The translations under genes and the position numbers were made by a program. A stretch of 64,000 nucleotides of DNA from Effusibacillus consociatus (GTDB taxonomy: Bacteria > Bacillota > Bacilli > Tumebacillales > Effusibacillaceae), in NCBI RefSeq assembly GCF_042652925.1, contig NZ_JBHSHC010000002.1:1-64000 (forward strand), given 5' to 3'. The notes beneath the pieces were generated by a model. It was not told the origin of the DNA, made no database searches, and saw only the letters and a program-made list of their open reading frames with translations. Position 1 is the stretch's first letter. Every line of letters begins with the position of its first letter. Positions 25,679 to 33,640 of this stretch are shown one piece after another.

Positions 25679-27256
25679 TTGCGAATTCTTTTGACGACAT
25701 ACTGGCCCCTTCCACATATCGGAGGGGTATCGACATATGTGGAGACCTTGTACAATCGCTTGGCGGATATGGGCCATGAAGTGGACATTCTTGCACATCA
25801 CCCGGATTTAACGAAGTTTTACCTGCTCAAGCAGGGTGAACAGCAAATAGTGGAAAAAAATTCTCTTCGCCATCTGATAGAACCGGCTCTCATCGAGGGA
25901 TATCGGCAATATCAAATGACTCTGACTCCCTGGATGACTCGGCATGAGGCAGAAAAATATGCGTTTGAGATGGCCTGCAGACAAATCGGACTTGATTCCT
26001 ACGATCTCATTCATACCCAGGACATTTTTTCCACTTTTTCATGCTCGCGGGCGAAACCGGCTCCTGCGGCCCTCGTCGCTACGATTCACGGTTGTCTGGC
26101 GACCGAATGGATTGTGAATGGGGAAATTCACTCACGTACTCCTTTAGAACAAGAATATTTAGCGCTTGAAGAATTTTACGGGGCCATGCCATCAGACCAC
26201 CTAATCCTCCCCAGCCAGTGGCTTTCCAAGCGCCTCTCCAGTTTCCGAATCTCCCACCCGAAAACACATATCATTCCCTATGGCATTGACCCGCAGATGT
26301 TTGGGGAAAGATTGCGGCCGACAGGACAAATCCCTGAAAAAGCGGGGAGAAAGGTGATCGCCTGTCCCGCCCGTTTAGTAACCATTAAAGGACAAATTTA
26401 CCTTTTAAGGGCCATGCAGTTGCTTATTCAACAACGAAATGACATTGTCTGCTGGTTGATTGGGGACGGGGTAATGAGAAGGGACTTGGAGAAGCAGGTG
26501 GAACAACTTGGACTTCAAAACCACGTAGTTTTTCTGGGAGATCGATCAGATGTGCCGGCCCTTCTCTCACTTGCGGATCTAGTTGTGCTTCCGTCTTTGC
26601 AGGACAATCTCCCGTTTGCGGTCATTGAGGCCCAGACAGTTGGAAAACCGGTTATCGCATCAAAGGTAGGCGGCATCGTGGAATTGATTGAAGACCTCAA
26701 AAATGGAATGCTTGTCGAACCCAAGGACATCGATCAGTTATATCAAAAAACGCTTCTTCTTTTGAATGACGAGGATTTGTATACTCGAATTTCCCAAGAA
26801 GCAATACACCGTGCCCGTGCAGAATGGCATGCTGAAGTTATGGCAGAACGGACCCTGTCCGTGTATCGGAAAGCTCTCGATTCCAAACGTACAGTGCAGA
26901 ACTCCACACAAAAGTCCCTTTTCAACATTCCCGATCTTCCATTTGCTCTCGATTTAAAAGAAAGATATGGAGAACTCAAAAAGAAGGGTCTCTCGTTTCC
27001 CAACGCGGCCAGATTAGGGGGCCGCGTGCGAATCAACGGCGGTAATAAAGAGGTCCCGGAGGCTTGTGTTCATTTAATTGATATGGCAGGAGTGGTTCTG
27101 AACAGCGTCAGAACGAACCAGAACGGAGAATACCTGATTCGGGATGTACAGCCCGGGAATTATGCCTTAACCTGTTTGGGGCCGAATATAGGTACCCAGA
27201 CGATTAGAATTTCAGTTCCCGCAGCCGGCTTCTGGTCATTTGATCTGGAATTTTAA
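25679..27256 (+). CDS. Family 4 glycosyltransferase fused to a carboxypeptidase-regulatory-like domain
   Basis: This 525-residue protein has a GT4 fold over residues 1-400 with LTTYWPLPHIGGVSTYVETL, IACPARLVTIKGQIYLL and LPSLQDNLPFAVIEAQTVGKPVIASKVGG. The last 80 residues form a beta-sandwich-like CarboxypepD_reg domain with LGGRVRINGG, VRTNQNGEYLIRDVQPGNYAL. Such a domain is usual in surface-exposed proteins and is odd on a cytoplasmic transferase; it may bind a protein acceptor. The TTG at 25679 is chosen because GAGGAGG precedes it and the protein then begins like its paralogues. Confidence 0.83.
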   Translation: MRILLTTYWPLPHIGGVSTYVETLYNRLADMGHEVDILAHHPDLTKFYLLKQGEQQIVEKNSLRHLIEPALIEGYRQYQMTLTPWMTRHEAEKYAFEMACRQIGLDSYDLIHTQDIFSTFSCSRAKPAPAALVATIHGCLATEWIVNGEIHSRTPLEQEYLALEEFYGAMPSDHLILPSQWLSKRLSSFRISHPKTHIIPYGIDPQMFGERLRPTGQIPEKAGRKVIACPARLVTIKGQIYLLRAMQLLIQQRNDIVCWLIGDGVMRRDLEKQVEQLGLQNHVVFLGDRSDVPALLSLADLVVLPSLQDNLPFAVIEAQTVGKPVIASKVGGIVELIEDLKNGMLVEPKDIDQLYQKTLLLLNDEDLYTRISQEAIHRARAEWHAEVMAERTLSVYRKALDSKRTVQNSTQKSLFNIPDLPFALDLKERYGELKKKGLSFPNAARLGGRVRINGGNKEVPEACVHLIDMAGVVLNSVRTNQNGEYLIRDVQPGNYALTCLGPNIGTQTIRISVPAAGFWSFDLEF

Positions 27257-27377
27257 AAACAACGCCCGGAAAAGCTCAATTGGGTGAACGGCTCCACAAA
27301 ACGTCCAAACGCTTTTTCACTATTCGAGAATACATTGTAGTGTACAACATCTTAATACGGATGGGAGGGTTTCACAC

Positions 27378-27680
27378 ATGATTCGGAAAAAAGTTAAACA
27401 AGTCGAAGTAAAAGCGGTCAAGAAACTGGTCGATATAACCAAAGAGCTGAAAAAGGAACAACCAAAAAATTTATGGGTAGGAATAAAACCTAAACGGAAA
27501 CGACCGGTTGCAATCGAATCTCCCACAGAGGAAGTCGAATCCGAAGACGGGTCTGAAAGGATGCCCGGATCCGGGCCGTTTACTGGTCCCGGAACAGGCC
27601 CAAATACAGGACCGGGAACTGCCCCTGGTACAGGACCGGGAACAGACTTGATGAAACCGGATTTCGATCAAAAAAAATAA
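27378..27680 (+). CDS. Hypothetical protein with Gly-Pro-Thr repeat tail
   Basis: The protein has 100 residues. The first half is rich in Lys and Val (KKVKQVEVKAVKKLVDITKELKKEQPK); the second is a low-complexity series of GPGTGPN/T units followed by an acidic end. No enzyme motif is visible. GGGAGG lies 11 bases before the ATG and a terminator follows the stop, so it is a real single-gene unit. The collagen-like repeat and the location among GT4 and CotB-type genes hint at a spore-surface or exosporium structural protein, but this is inference. Confidence 0.65.
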   Translation: MIRKKVKQVEVKAVKKLVDITKELKKEQPKNLWVGIKPKRKRPVAIESPTEEVESEDGSERMPGSGPFTGPGTGPNTGPGTAPGTGPGTDLMKPDFDQKK

Positions 27681-27706
27681 AGCTCGGCAGAAATCCTCTT
27701 TAAAGG

Positions 27707-27737
27707 ACCGTATAGAAATACCCTATACGGTTCTTTG
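27707..27737 (+). terminator. Rho-independent terminator after the Gly-Pro-Thr repeat gene
   Basis: ACCGTATAG (27707-27715) pairs with CTATACGGT (27723-27731), with a TTCTTTG tail. It follows the stop codon by 26 bases. Confidence 0.8.
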
Positions 27738-27753
27738 CTTTACTAAATAGAAA

Positions 27754-27778
27754 AACGCCCTACCGAATTTAGGGCGTT
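27754..27778 (-). terminator. Rho-independent terminator after the CotB-like gene
   Basis: AACGCCCTA (27754-27762) pairs with TAGGGCGTT (27770-27778), and the reverse strand continues with T-rich sequence. It ends the reverse-strand gene whose stop is at 27795. Confidence 0.85.
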
Positions 27779-27794
27779 GAAGGTCATTCGAAAA

Positions 27795-28457
27795 TCAAGG
27801 CAAATGAACGGTTTTAAGATGTTGAAGGTGTAAGTATACTTTGTCACCCTCTGCCAAGACCAGTTCAACAACATTGTTTTGTATCTTTTCGAGCTTTCCC
27901 ACCCTATGCGGATCTTCTCCTAAATCAAAGATCACAATGCTGCCTTCCAGCTTTTCCAATTGTTCGCGGAACGTACGGGCCAGGGTGAGATGTGAGGGAT
28001 TGGCGGCCGGCTGCTGTTTGATAAGTAAATAGGGAGTTATGGCAGGATCCTTTGGAATTAACCATTTCAGATGGTTAATAGGAATAAACATCGTCTTATA
28101 AACCGGGGAGTAAAACACAAGATAATTGCTTAGTATGTTAGTCAAGTAACCATAGATTGGCTGTTTTCCTGTTACATAAATCTCCAATAAAAATCTCTTT
28201 GCATTGTTGAGGATCTTTCGATAAGAGATCGGATCCTGTTGATTATCAATGGGGGAACCGGACGGATTCTGGATTTCGTAATCATTCGATTTGTTCAATT
28301 TCAGCTGTTGGATATGAAAATACGGTATATAAAGAAAATGCTTCCCATCATAGATTACCAAAATGTCCAATCCACAGTCTATAAGCAGTCCTGTTCGCTT
28401 GACTTTACCCGAAATCTCCAAATCGACCGTTTTTCCGATGTATTGAAAATAACTCAT
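27795..28457 (-). CDS. CotB-like spore coat protein
   Basis: This 220-residue protein starts MSYFQYIGKTVDLEISGKVKRTGLLIDCGLDILVIYDGKHFLYIPYFHIQQLKL. Its small beta-rich modules (a start of chain, GxL..., IYD...YIP..H.) recur with TGKQPIYGYLTNILSNYLVFYS near residue 95 and IVIFDLGEDPHRVGKLEKIQNNVVELVL near 170. The repeating pattern resembles the repeats of CotB, but the GGPES signature is missing. AGGAGGTGCAAAG precedes the ATG. It lies beside the true CotB gene, so a spore-coat role is plausible but not proven. Confidence 0.55.
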   Translation of the reverse strand: MSYFQYIGKTVDLEISGKVKRTGLLIDCGLDILVIYDGKHFLYIPYFHIQQLKLNKSNDYEIQNPSGSPIDNQQDPISYRKILNNAKRFLLEIYVTGKQPIYGYLTNILSNYLVFYSPVYKTMFIPINHLKWLIPKDPAITPYLLIKQQPAANPSHLTLARTFREQLEKLEGSIVIFDLGEDPHRVGKLEKIQNNVVELVLAEGDKVYLHLQHLKTVHLP

Positions 28458-28474
28458 CTTTGCACCTCCTGCCT

Positions 28475-29869
28475 TTAAAAAAATAACCACCTGGTCCATA
28501 AATAGAGACTCAACAGACTAATGATCAATCCGATTGGGATCACAAGCATGGTAATTCTCAGATACTCGTTCCATGACACTATGATTCCGTTCTTTCTCAA
28601 AATGAACATCCAGATTAATGTTGCCAAAGTTCCCATCGGAGTGATTAGTGCCCCAATATCACTACCGATAATGTTAGCCAGATAAGCGATCTGGAGAGTT
28701 TGCATGTCCAAGCCCATTTCTGTCAGGGCCAGAGTGCCGATCATCACGGACGGTAGATTGTTGCACACATTTGACAGGACGGTCAGAAACACTCCCATTA
28801 GTAAACTCGCATTCAGATGATTCGATGCCACAGGGTCGCGCAATTGTTCAACGACAAGCATGATCAAACCGGAATTCCGGAGTCCATAGACAATTACATA
28901 TATACTGAAGGCAAAAATCAGGATGTGCCAGGGAGTTTTCTTTATTACATCATAAGCCCCCATACCCTTACGATACCATCTGACAGCGATCAGAAGCAGT
29001 GCACCAATAATGGCGATCCACTCAATCGAAATCCCTAAGCTTGAAAAAATGAAAAAACTGGCTCTGACCAAAATTACGATTGTTATACAGACACGGAACA
29101 TCCACCAATCGATAGCGTAACCGGTATCTGGCGCTTGATTCTGTGGAGGATCGGCCAACGGATGCCGTATTCGATTCTGTGGGTGTTTCCACTCTTGGAT
29201 CAGTGAGAGGGGGAACGATGTTCTTGAAAAAACGGGGATCTTCTTTGGGATCTCTTTTCTGAAATACATGAAAAGAAGCAGTGTGATCACAGCAATGCCT
29301 ATCATCGACGGAACAAACATCATTGCAGCATAAGTATTCAAGTCCAAACCGACAATTTTCAAGGCGATCAGATTGGCCAGGTTGCTAACGCCAATCGGTG
29401 CACTGGCTGCGGTCGCCACCAGTGCACCGGACAACAGATACGGCATCTTCTGATTTCGTCTCAGATTCAAGATCGTCACAGTTTGTATGATGATAGGTGT
29501 CGTAATGAGAATACTTCCATCGTTATTGAAAAACAGGGTCATCAAGAAACAGAGAAGATTGACGTACCAGTAAAGGACACCCCCCGAACCCTTCGCATTG
29601 TGGATAAGGTTGAACGCCACCCAGCGAAAAAACCCGATGCTTTCCAGCACAATTGACATTGCAATTGTGGATAGAATGGTGATTGAGGCTCCGTTGACAA
29701 TCCCCAATATTCGGTAAACATCTGAAAAAGGAACTACTCCCAACAGAAGGATTAATGCCGCACCCACCGTTGTCGAGATTGTCTCATTAATTCCATGCGG
29801 CCTCCACATTATGAAGAGGACCGTGAGAGCAAATATAATTAGAGTTAGGACTGCTGTCACGTCAAACAT
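28475..29869 (-). CDS. ArsB/NhaD-type anion permease
   Basis: This membrane protein of about 464 residues has 10-12 hydrophobic segments. Characteristic ArsB/ion-transporter-superfamily motifs are FFNNDGSILITTPIII and NVCNNLPSVMIGTLAL, which form the transport centre, and an IIGSDIGALITPMGTLATLIWM region. Such proteins extrude arsenite or move sodium and anions; no ars genes are nearby, so the substrate is open. The ATG at 29869 was chosen because the preceding small ORF ends in AATGTTTGA, overlapping it by 8 bases, which signals coupling, and an ACGAGG site lies upstream. Confidence 0.78.
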   Translation of the reverse strand: MFDVTAVLTLIIFALTVLFIMWRPHGINETISTTVGAALILLLGVVPFSDVYRILGIVNGASITILSTIAMSIVLESIGFFRWVAFNLIHNAKGSGGVLYWYVNLLCFLMTLFFNNDGSILITTPIIIQTVTILNLRRNQKMPYLLSGALVATAASAPIGVSNLANLIALKIVGLDLNTYAAMMFVPSMIGIAVITLLLFMYFRKEIPKKIPVFSRTSFPLSLIQEWKHPQNRIRHPLADPPQNQAPDTGYAIDWWMFRVCITIVILVRASFFIFSSLGISIEWIAIIGALLLIAVRWYRKGMGAYDVIKKTPWHILIFAFSIYVIVYGLRNSGLIMLVVEQLRDPVASNHLNASLLMGVFLTVLSNVCNNLPSVMIGTLALTEMGLDMQTLQIAYLANIIGSDIGALITPMGTLATLIWMFILRKNGIIVSWNEYLRITMLVIPIGLIISLLSLYLWTRWLFF

Positions 29870-30008
29870 TCGAATTCGCCTCGTAACCGTATACCGGGAC
29901 ATCCACTTTCTGATGTATGACCATTTCTGTTTCCGGGGCAATACTAGGCGGTTTTAGCAGAAAATAGAGTGTGCAGCCAGCCAACACAATGAAAATTGCA
30001 ATTAACAT
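29862..30008 (-). CDS. 48-residue small membrane protein coupled to the ArsB-type permease
   Basis: This reverse-strand ORF has an excellent AGAGGAGGATACG ribosome site. It reads MLIAIFIVLAGCTLYFLLKPP and then a polar tail ending EANSNV. The first 18 residues are one hydrophobic helix. Its stop overlaps the ATG of the permease gene, so translation of the permease probably depends on it. It may be a small subunit or a translational leader of the permease. No family was recognised. Confidence 0.65.
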   Translation of the reverse strand: MLIAIFIVLAGCTLYFLLKPPSIAPETEMVIHQKVDVPVYGYEANSNV

Positions 30009-30153
30009 CGTATCCTCCTCTCCGCCCGTTGAATTATCAAGGCTTTTTTAGCCGACTCATTTACTTTTCCTTCAGATACTGCTTCACTGCTTAAAACGGG
30101 TGGCTCACTAAGTGTCGATTGCGAGGCGATTTCCTATTCCTAACCGCCAACCG

Positions 30154-31086
30154 CTATTTTTTCTTTTTGTCTTTTTTCTTGCCGTCTTTTTTCTTGTCTT
30201 TTTTCTTGCTGTTTTTCTGTTTATCTGAGCTCTTTTGCTCTGCGTTTTGCTCGGAGTTACTGTTCCCGCCGTTCGTATTTTGCTGCGATTGGGCTCCAAG
30301 GCTGATATTCCGAATGTGGAATGTGGAAATTCGGTGCACTTCCTTACCGACGGCCAACACAATGTGATCATCTGCACCGTCTACCAGAATCCCCTCGATA
30401 CTTTCAGGACCCCCACGATTGATTTTTACCCAATAGTATTTCATGCCTTCAAACAACTCGTTAAAATCATCGGCATCCAGATACGTTAGGGACATATCAG
30501 CGGACAAACCGCTCTGTAATTGATTGTCGCTAAGCATCTCTGAACTGATGCTTTTAATGTGCTCAAGATTGTAATACAGAACTCCATCTTCTTTAGTTTG
30601 CAGCACCAGGTGATCCGGTTTTACAGCGAGCAACCAACCGCATCTGGATTCCGGTCCTCCTCTGTCAATCCGAACACACTCGTTCAAGAAACCTCCCAGC
30701 ATCTGATGGAAGTCCTGAGCTTCGATATACTCCGAAGTTTCCTCTTCATCAGACGGGAGTGTAAGACCGCTAATATCCGTAGTATCTTCTTTAACGCTTT
30801 TAATGTGATGGGTGCGATAGTATACAATCTGAGTGGCATTTGTCATTTCTTGCAATGTCTGCAGGGCTACTCCGCCGGATTGTTCTGCGGCTTTTTCTTT
30901 CGATTTTCCTTTGGCTTTTTCTTCCGATTTTTGATTCTGTTCATTGATGGTTTCCATTACCACATAATCTGACTGAACAGCCAACAATTTTCCGGTTTTG
31001 GATTCCGGTCCCCCTTTATTGATTCGTACAACTTTTCCGACGAGCGACTCAAGAATTGGTAGAGTCATTTCCTTTTCCACTGGCAT
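30154..31086 (-). CDS. cotB: Spore coat protein CotB homologue
   Basis: This 310-residue protein has three copies of a module ending in a GGPES signature (VRINKGGPESKTGKLLAVQSDYVVM, VRIDRGGPESRCGWLLA, VKINRGGPESIEGILVDGADDHIVL), with HIKS/HIR at the module ends. This is the order found in Bacillus CotB, an outer spore coat protein. The C-terminus is a Lys-rich tail (KKKDKKKDG) instead of the Ser-rich tail of B. subtilis CotB, so the low-complexity end differs in charge. The ATG at 31086 is preferred because AAAGGGG is 5 bases upstream; an ATG at 31107 is possible. Confidence 0.88.
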   Translation of the reverse strand: MPVEKEMTLPILESLVGKVVRINKGGPESKTGKLLAVQSDYVVMETINEQNQKSEEKAKGKSKEKAAEQSGGVALQTLQEMTNATQIVYYRTHHIKSVKEDTTDISGLTLPSDEEETSEYIEAQDFHQMLGGFLNECVRIDRGGPESRCGWLLAVKPDHLVLQTKEDGVLYYNLEHIKSISSEMLSDNQLQSGLSADMSLTYLDADDFNELFEGMKYYWVKINRGGPESIEGILVDGADDHIVLAVGKEVHRISTFHIRNISLGAQSQQNTNGGNSNSEQNAEQKSSDKQKNSKKKDKKKDGKKKDKKKK

Positions 31087-31238
31087 TTGTCCCCTTTCAT
31101 TTGTCATTTCCCGTGATACTGCATGAATACGCAGTTTGCATTATGGTTGTACCAAGCATTCGCCTTATTTCAACTAATTCCACTAGTGCACATTGGAAAC
31201 TATGACAATCAACCTGGATTAGCAGCCTAGCCCTCGGA

Positions 31239-32042
31239 TCATTGGGAGTCGGATATAGTACCCTCTCCTTTTGTTTGTCCAGGAGGTTGGATAAGGGCTT
31301 CGATAAAGTTATTGAAATTTGACGAATTGTCCTCCGGAAGCGTTTCCTGAACCAAATTCCAGGCCACCCGCTGCGATAATTCGTTAATAAACACCGGATC
31401 CGGAATGGTGTAGTCCGCCGGTACAGCGGCGTAAACGATATTCCACACTGTGGGATCCGGCCAAACATTGGGAGTGTCTACTTGAAATCCGAAAATCGAA
31501 TCATATAAATTGGTTCCCGTGCTCAAAGAGTTCCAATTTTCATTCAATGGCACGGCGTATTCCAGCGTGTCTTCATTTTTTTCACTTTCCGTCTCATCTT
31601 CGTTCTCGACTTCTTTTTCCATAGCATTTTCGTTTTCCATTTCAGCTTCATTTTCCATCTCTTCGTTTTCTGTAACGTCGAAGTTCTCCTTACTCATGAC
31701 CAATTGCTTTTTCTTTAGCTGTTTTTGCAAATTTGCCCGTTGTCTGAAAAACGCAACAGCATCTTTAATGCTCTGTTGTTTCTGAGAACTGTGGTTCTTG
31801 TTTTCCTTTTGCTTGTTATCTGCCTTCTTTTCTTTGTTCGACTTTGCCTTCTTTTCTTTTTGCTTGGCCTTTTCCTTCGCCTTCATTTCTTTTTTCTTAG
31901 CCTTTTTCTTCGCCTTTTCTTCTTTTTTCTTGGCTTTCATTTCTTTTTTCTTCGCTTTCTCTTTTTTATTTTTTTCCCGCTCATCACGACGTTTCTTTTT
32001 CTCGCTTTTCTTTTTCTTAGTTTGTTTTTCTTTGTCGGGCAA
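31239..32042 (-). CDS. Lys-rich, acidic-tailed protein with a VW/P-DY-IPD module
   Basis: This 267-residue protein has three zones. Residues 1-85 are almost pure Lys/Glu/Ala repeats (KKEMKAKKKEEKAKKK). Residues 120-165 are an acidic Glu/Asn/Met repeat. A C-terminal zone contains DPTVWNIVYAAVPADYTIPDPVF, matching the tail of the GT4 at 23910-25343. Extreme charge segregation and position beside CotB and GT genes suggest a spore-coat or exosporium-associated protein, but no family is recognised. The start overlaps the upstream GT4 stop by 26 bases, so coupling is likely. Confidence 0.65.
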   Translation of the reverse strand: MPDKEKQTKKKKSEKKKRRDEREKNKKEKAKKKEMKAKKKEEKAKKKAKKKEMKAKEKAKQKEKKAKSNKEKKADNKQKENKNHSSQKQQSIKDAVAFFRQRANLQKQLKKKQLVMSKENFDVTENEEMENEAEMENENAMEKEVENEDETESEKNEDTLEYAVPLNENWNSLSTGTNLYDSIFGFQVDTPNVWPDPTVWNIVYAAVPADYTIPDPVFINELSQRVAWNLVQETLPEDNSSNFNNFIEALIQPPGQTKGEGTISDSQ

Positions 32043-33264
32043 GTGGGACCACTCCTTTTCTCAATTTCGGAATTACTCTTTCATATACGCACAACGTACG
32101 ATCCATCATTGTATCAAGAGACCATTGAAGCATTCCCCATTCTTTTGCACTTTCGGCAATCTGTGCCCGGAGAGAGTCATCTTCAATGACTTTTTTTAGA
32201 TTTTGATACAACGACTCACTGTCGCCTGCAGGTGAGATCAAGCCCGTTTCCCCGTGCTCCACCATTTCCGGTATTCCTCCCGCGTTCGACACTACAACCG
32301 GTTTGCCGGCTACCTGGGCTTCCATTACGGAGAAAGGCAAATTATCTTGCAGGCTGGGAAGCACGAATATATCCGCTTGCCTTAGCAGAACAGGAACATC
32401 ATCCCGATTCCCCAGGAAACTCACGTGTTGTTCGAGATTTAGGCTCCTGCTTTGCTGTTCCAAGTTCTCCCGCAACGGGCCGTCTCCAATCAGCCAGCAT
32501 ATCCAGTCGTCCCGGTCCTGTTTGAGCCTTGCGAGGGCGCTCAACAGATGCTCATGTCCCTTCACAGGTACTAACCGGGCAGGACAAGCGAGAATTTTCT
32601 TATCGCCGGGACGAATCAGTTTTGAACTGCTTCCCATTTTTTTCTGGAAAGAGGAAATATCCATTCCATAGGGAACCACAACCAGTTGGGATTCAGAAAC
32701 TCTAAAATCCTGCACCAGCAAATTCTTCAGCCATTGCGTAGGCACAATCGTAATGTCACTCGACATCGCTCCGAAATATTCTTCGGAAGCCACATAATGC
32801 CAGGGTAGAGAATTTCTGTCCTTTACCTCTCCCGAGTAAAGGAATTCGGTCGCCAGACATCCATGAATCGTTGAGATCAAAGGAGTCCGTTTCTCTTTGA
32901 CCCGCCAAAGCGCCCGTGTAGAGATGATATCCTGGGTGTGAATCAAATCGTATTTGGCCAAACCAAAGACAGTGGCCGCCGCTTCGAAACTGTACCTCTC
33001 GATTTCCCTCCAACGGATCCAAGGGTCTACCTGTGGAAGCCTTTCATCATAGTACCGAAGCACTTTTTCGTAGATCAGATCCTTGACCTTTGATTTTTCA
33101 AGATAGCGTCCATTGTTTGGCATGTAGTATTTCTGCATATCCGGGTGATGGGCGAAGATGTCAACTTGGTGCCCCATCCGCTCCAACTCCCGTTTTAACA
33201 AATACACATAGGTTGATACCCCTCCGACATGCGGAAGATACCAATATGTTGCCAGTAATATTCG
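32017..33264 (-). CDS. Family 4 glycosyltransferase
   Basis: This 415-residue GT-B enzyme starts MRILLATYWYLPHVGGVSTYVYLL and has ACPARLVPVKGHEHLLSAL, LLRQADIFVLPSLQDNLPFSVMEAQVAGKPVVVSNAGGIPEMVEHGETGL. It is a close paralogue of 23910-25343 and 25679-27256. A GGTGG(G)AGG site lies next to the ATG at 33264. It heads the reverse-strand group 33264-30154 with the Lys-rich protein and CotB. Glycosylation of coat proteins is a reasonable hypothesis from the neighbours. Confidence 0.88.
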   Translation of the reverse strand, partial: RILLATYWYLPHVGGVSTYVYLLKRELERMGHQVDIFAHHPDMQKYYMPNNGRYLEKSKVKDLIYEKVLRYYDERLPQVDPWIRWREIERYSFEAAATVFGLAKYDLIHTQDIISTRALWRVKEKRTPLISTIHGCLATEFLYSGEVKDRNSLPWHYVASEEYFGAMSSDITIVPTQWLKNLLVQDFRVSESQLVVVPYGMDISSFQKKMGSSSKLIRPGDKKILACPARLVPVKGHEHLLSALARLKQDRDDWICWLIGDGPLRENLEQQSRSLNLEQHVSFLGNRDDVPVLLRQADIFVLPSLQDNLPFSVMEAQVAGKPVVVSNAGGIPEMVEHGETGLISPAGDSESLYQNLKKVIEDDSLRAQIAESAKEWGMLQWSLDTMMDRTLCVYERVIPKLRKGVVPLARQRKTN

Positions 33265-33298
33265 CATTCCTCCCACCCTTTCCTGACCGAAGTCGCTA

Positions 33299-33307
33299 TA
33301 TCCTATG
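33299..33307 (-). promoter_or_regulatory. CATAGGATA, sigma-K -10-like element upstream of GT4
   Basis: Reverse-strand CATAGGATA matches CATANNNTA and lies 35 bases upstream of the GT4 ATG at 33264. The same nine bases sit upstream of the GT4 at 25679. The -35 AC expected about 17 bases further upstream is not clear (TC is seen), so this is a candidate only. Confidence 0.35.
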
Positions 33308-33640
33308 TCCGCTTACCATCTTTTGAAAGAGTTAATCGTCCATTTTCATATGGGTATCTAGCTATTTTGAAAACTAGCCAAAATAGTGTCCCGCTTATAT
33401 CTCCACCCCGAAATATCCCGATCGACTTTTTAAAAAAATCGCGTGATCACAGGAATTCGCCGCTTTTGTGCAGATTGCCCAGAGTGATTTATCTATTTTT
33501 CGACGCGTGAGGATACTTGTCTATTACCATTAAAAGGTTCTCCTCGTAGGATAGAAAGCAAAAGAATCCCTCATCTGGTTCAGTACCGAGAAATGGGGGG
33601 AATCAAACAAGTTCTAATTTTACGGAAAGAGGTGATTGAA
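33308..33640. other. Intergenic region before the UDP-sugar genes
   Basis: About 330 bases between divergent genes. CTATTTTG (33362-33369) and CAAAATAG (33379-33386) form an 8-base inverted repeat that could be an operator or hairpin; it is not followed by a T-run. No ORF or RNA gene was recognised. Confidence 0.35.

Noticed and set aside
31725..32199. Hydrophobic Phe/Leu-rich forward frames
   Set aside because: They are the antisense of the Lys-rich region of the 31239-32042 gene (AAA/AAG codons read as TTT/CTT), not real membrane proteins.
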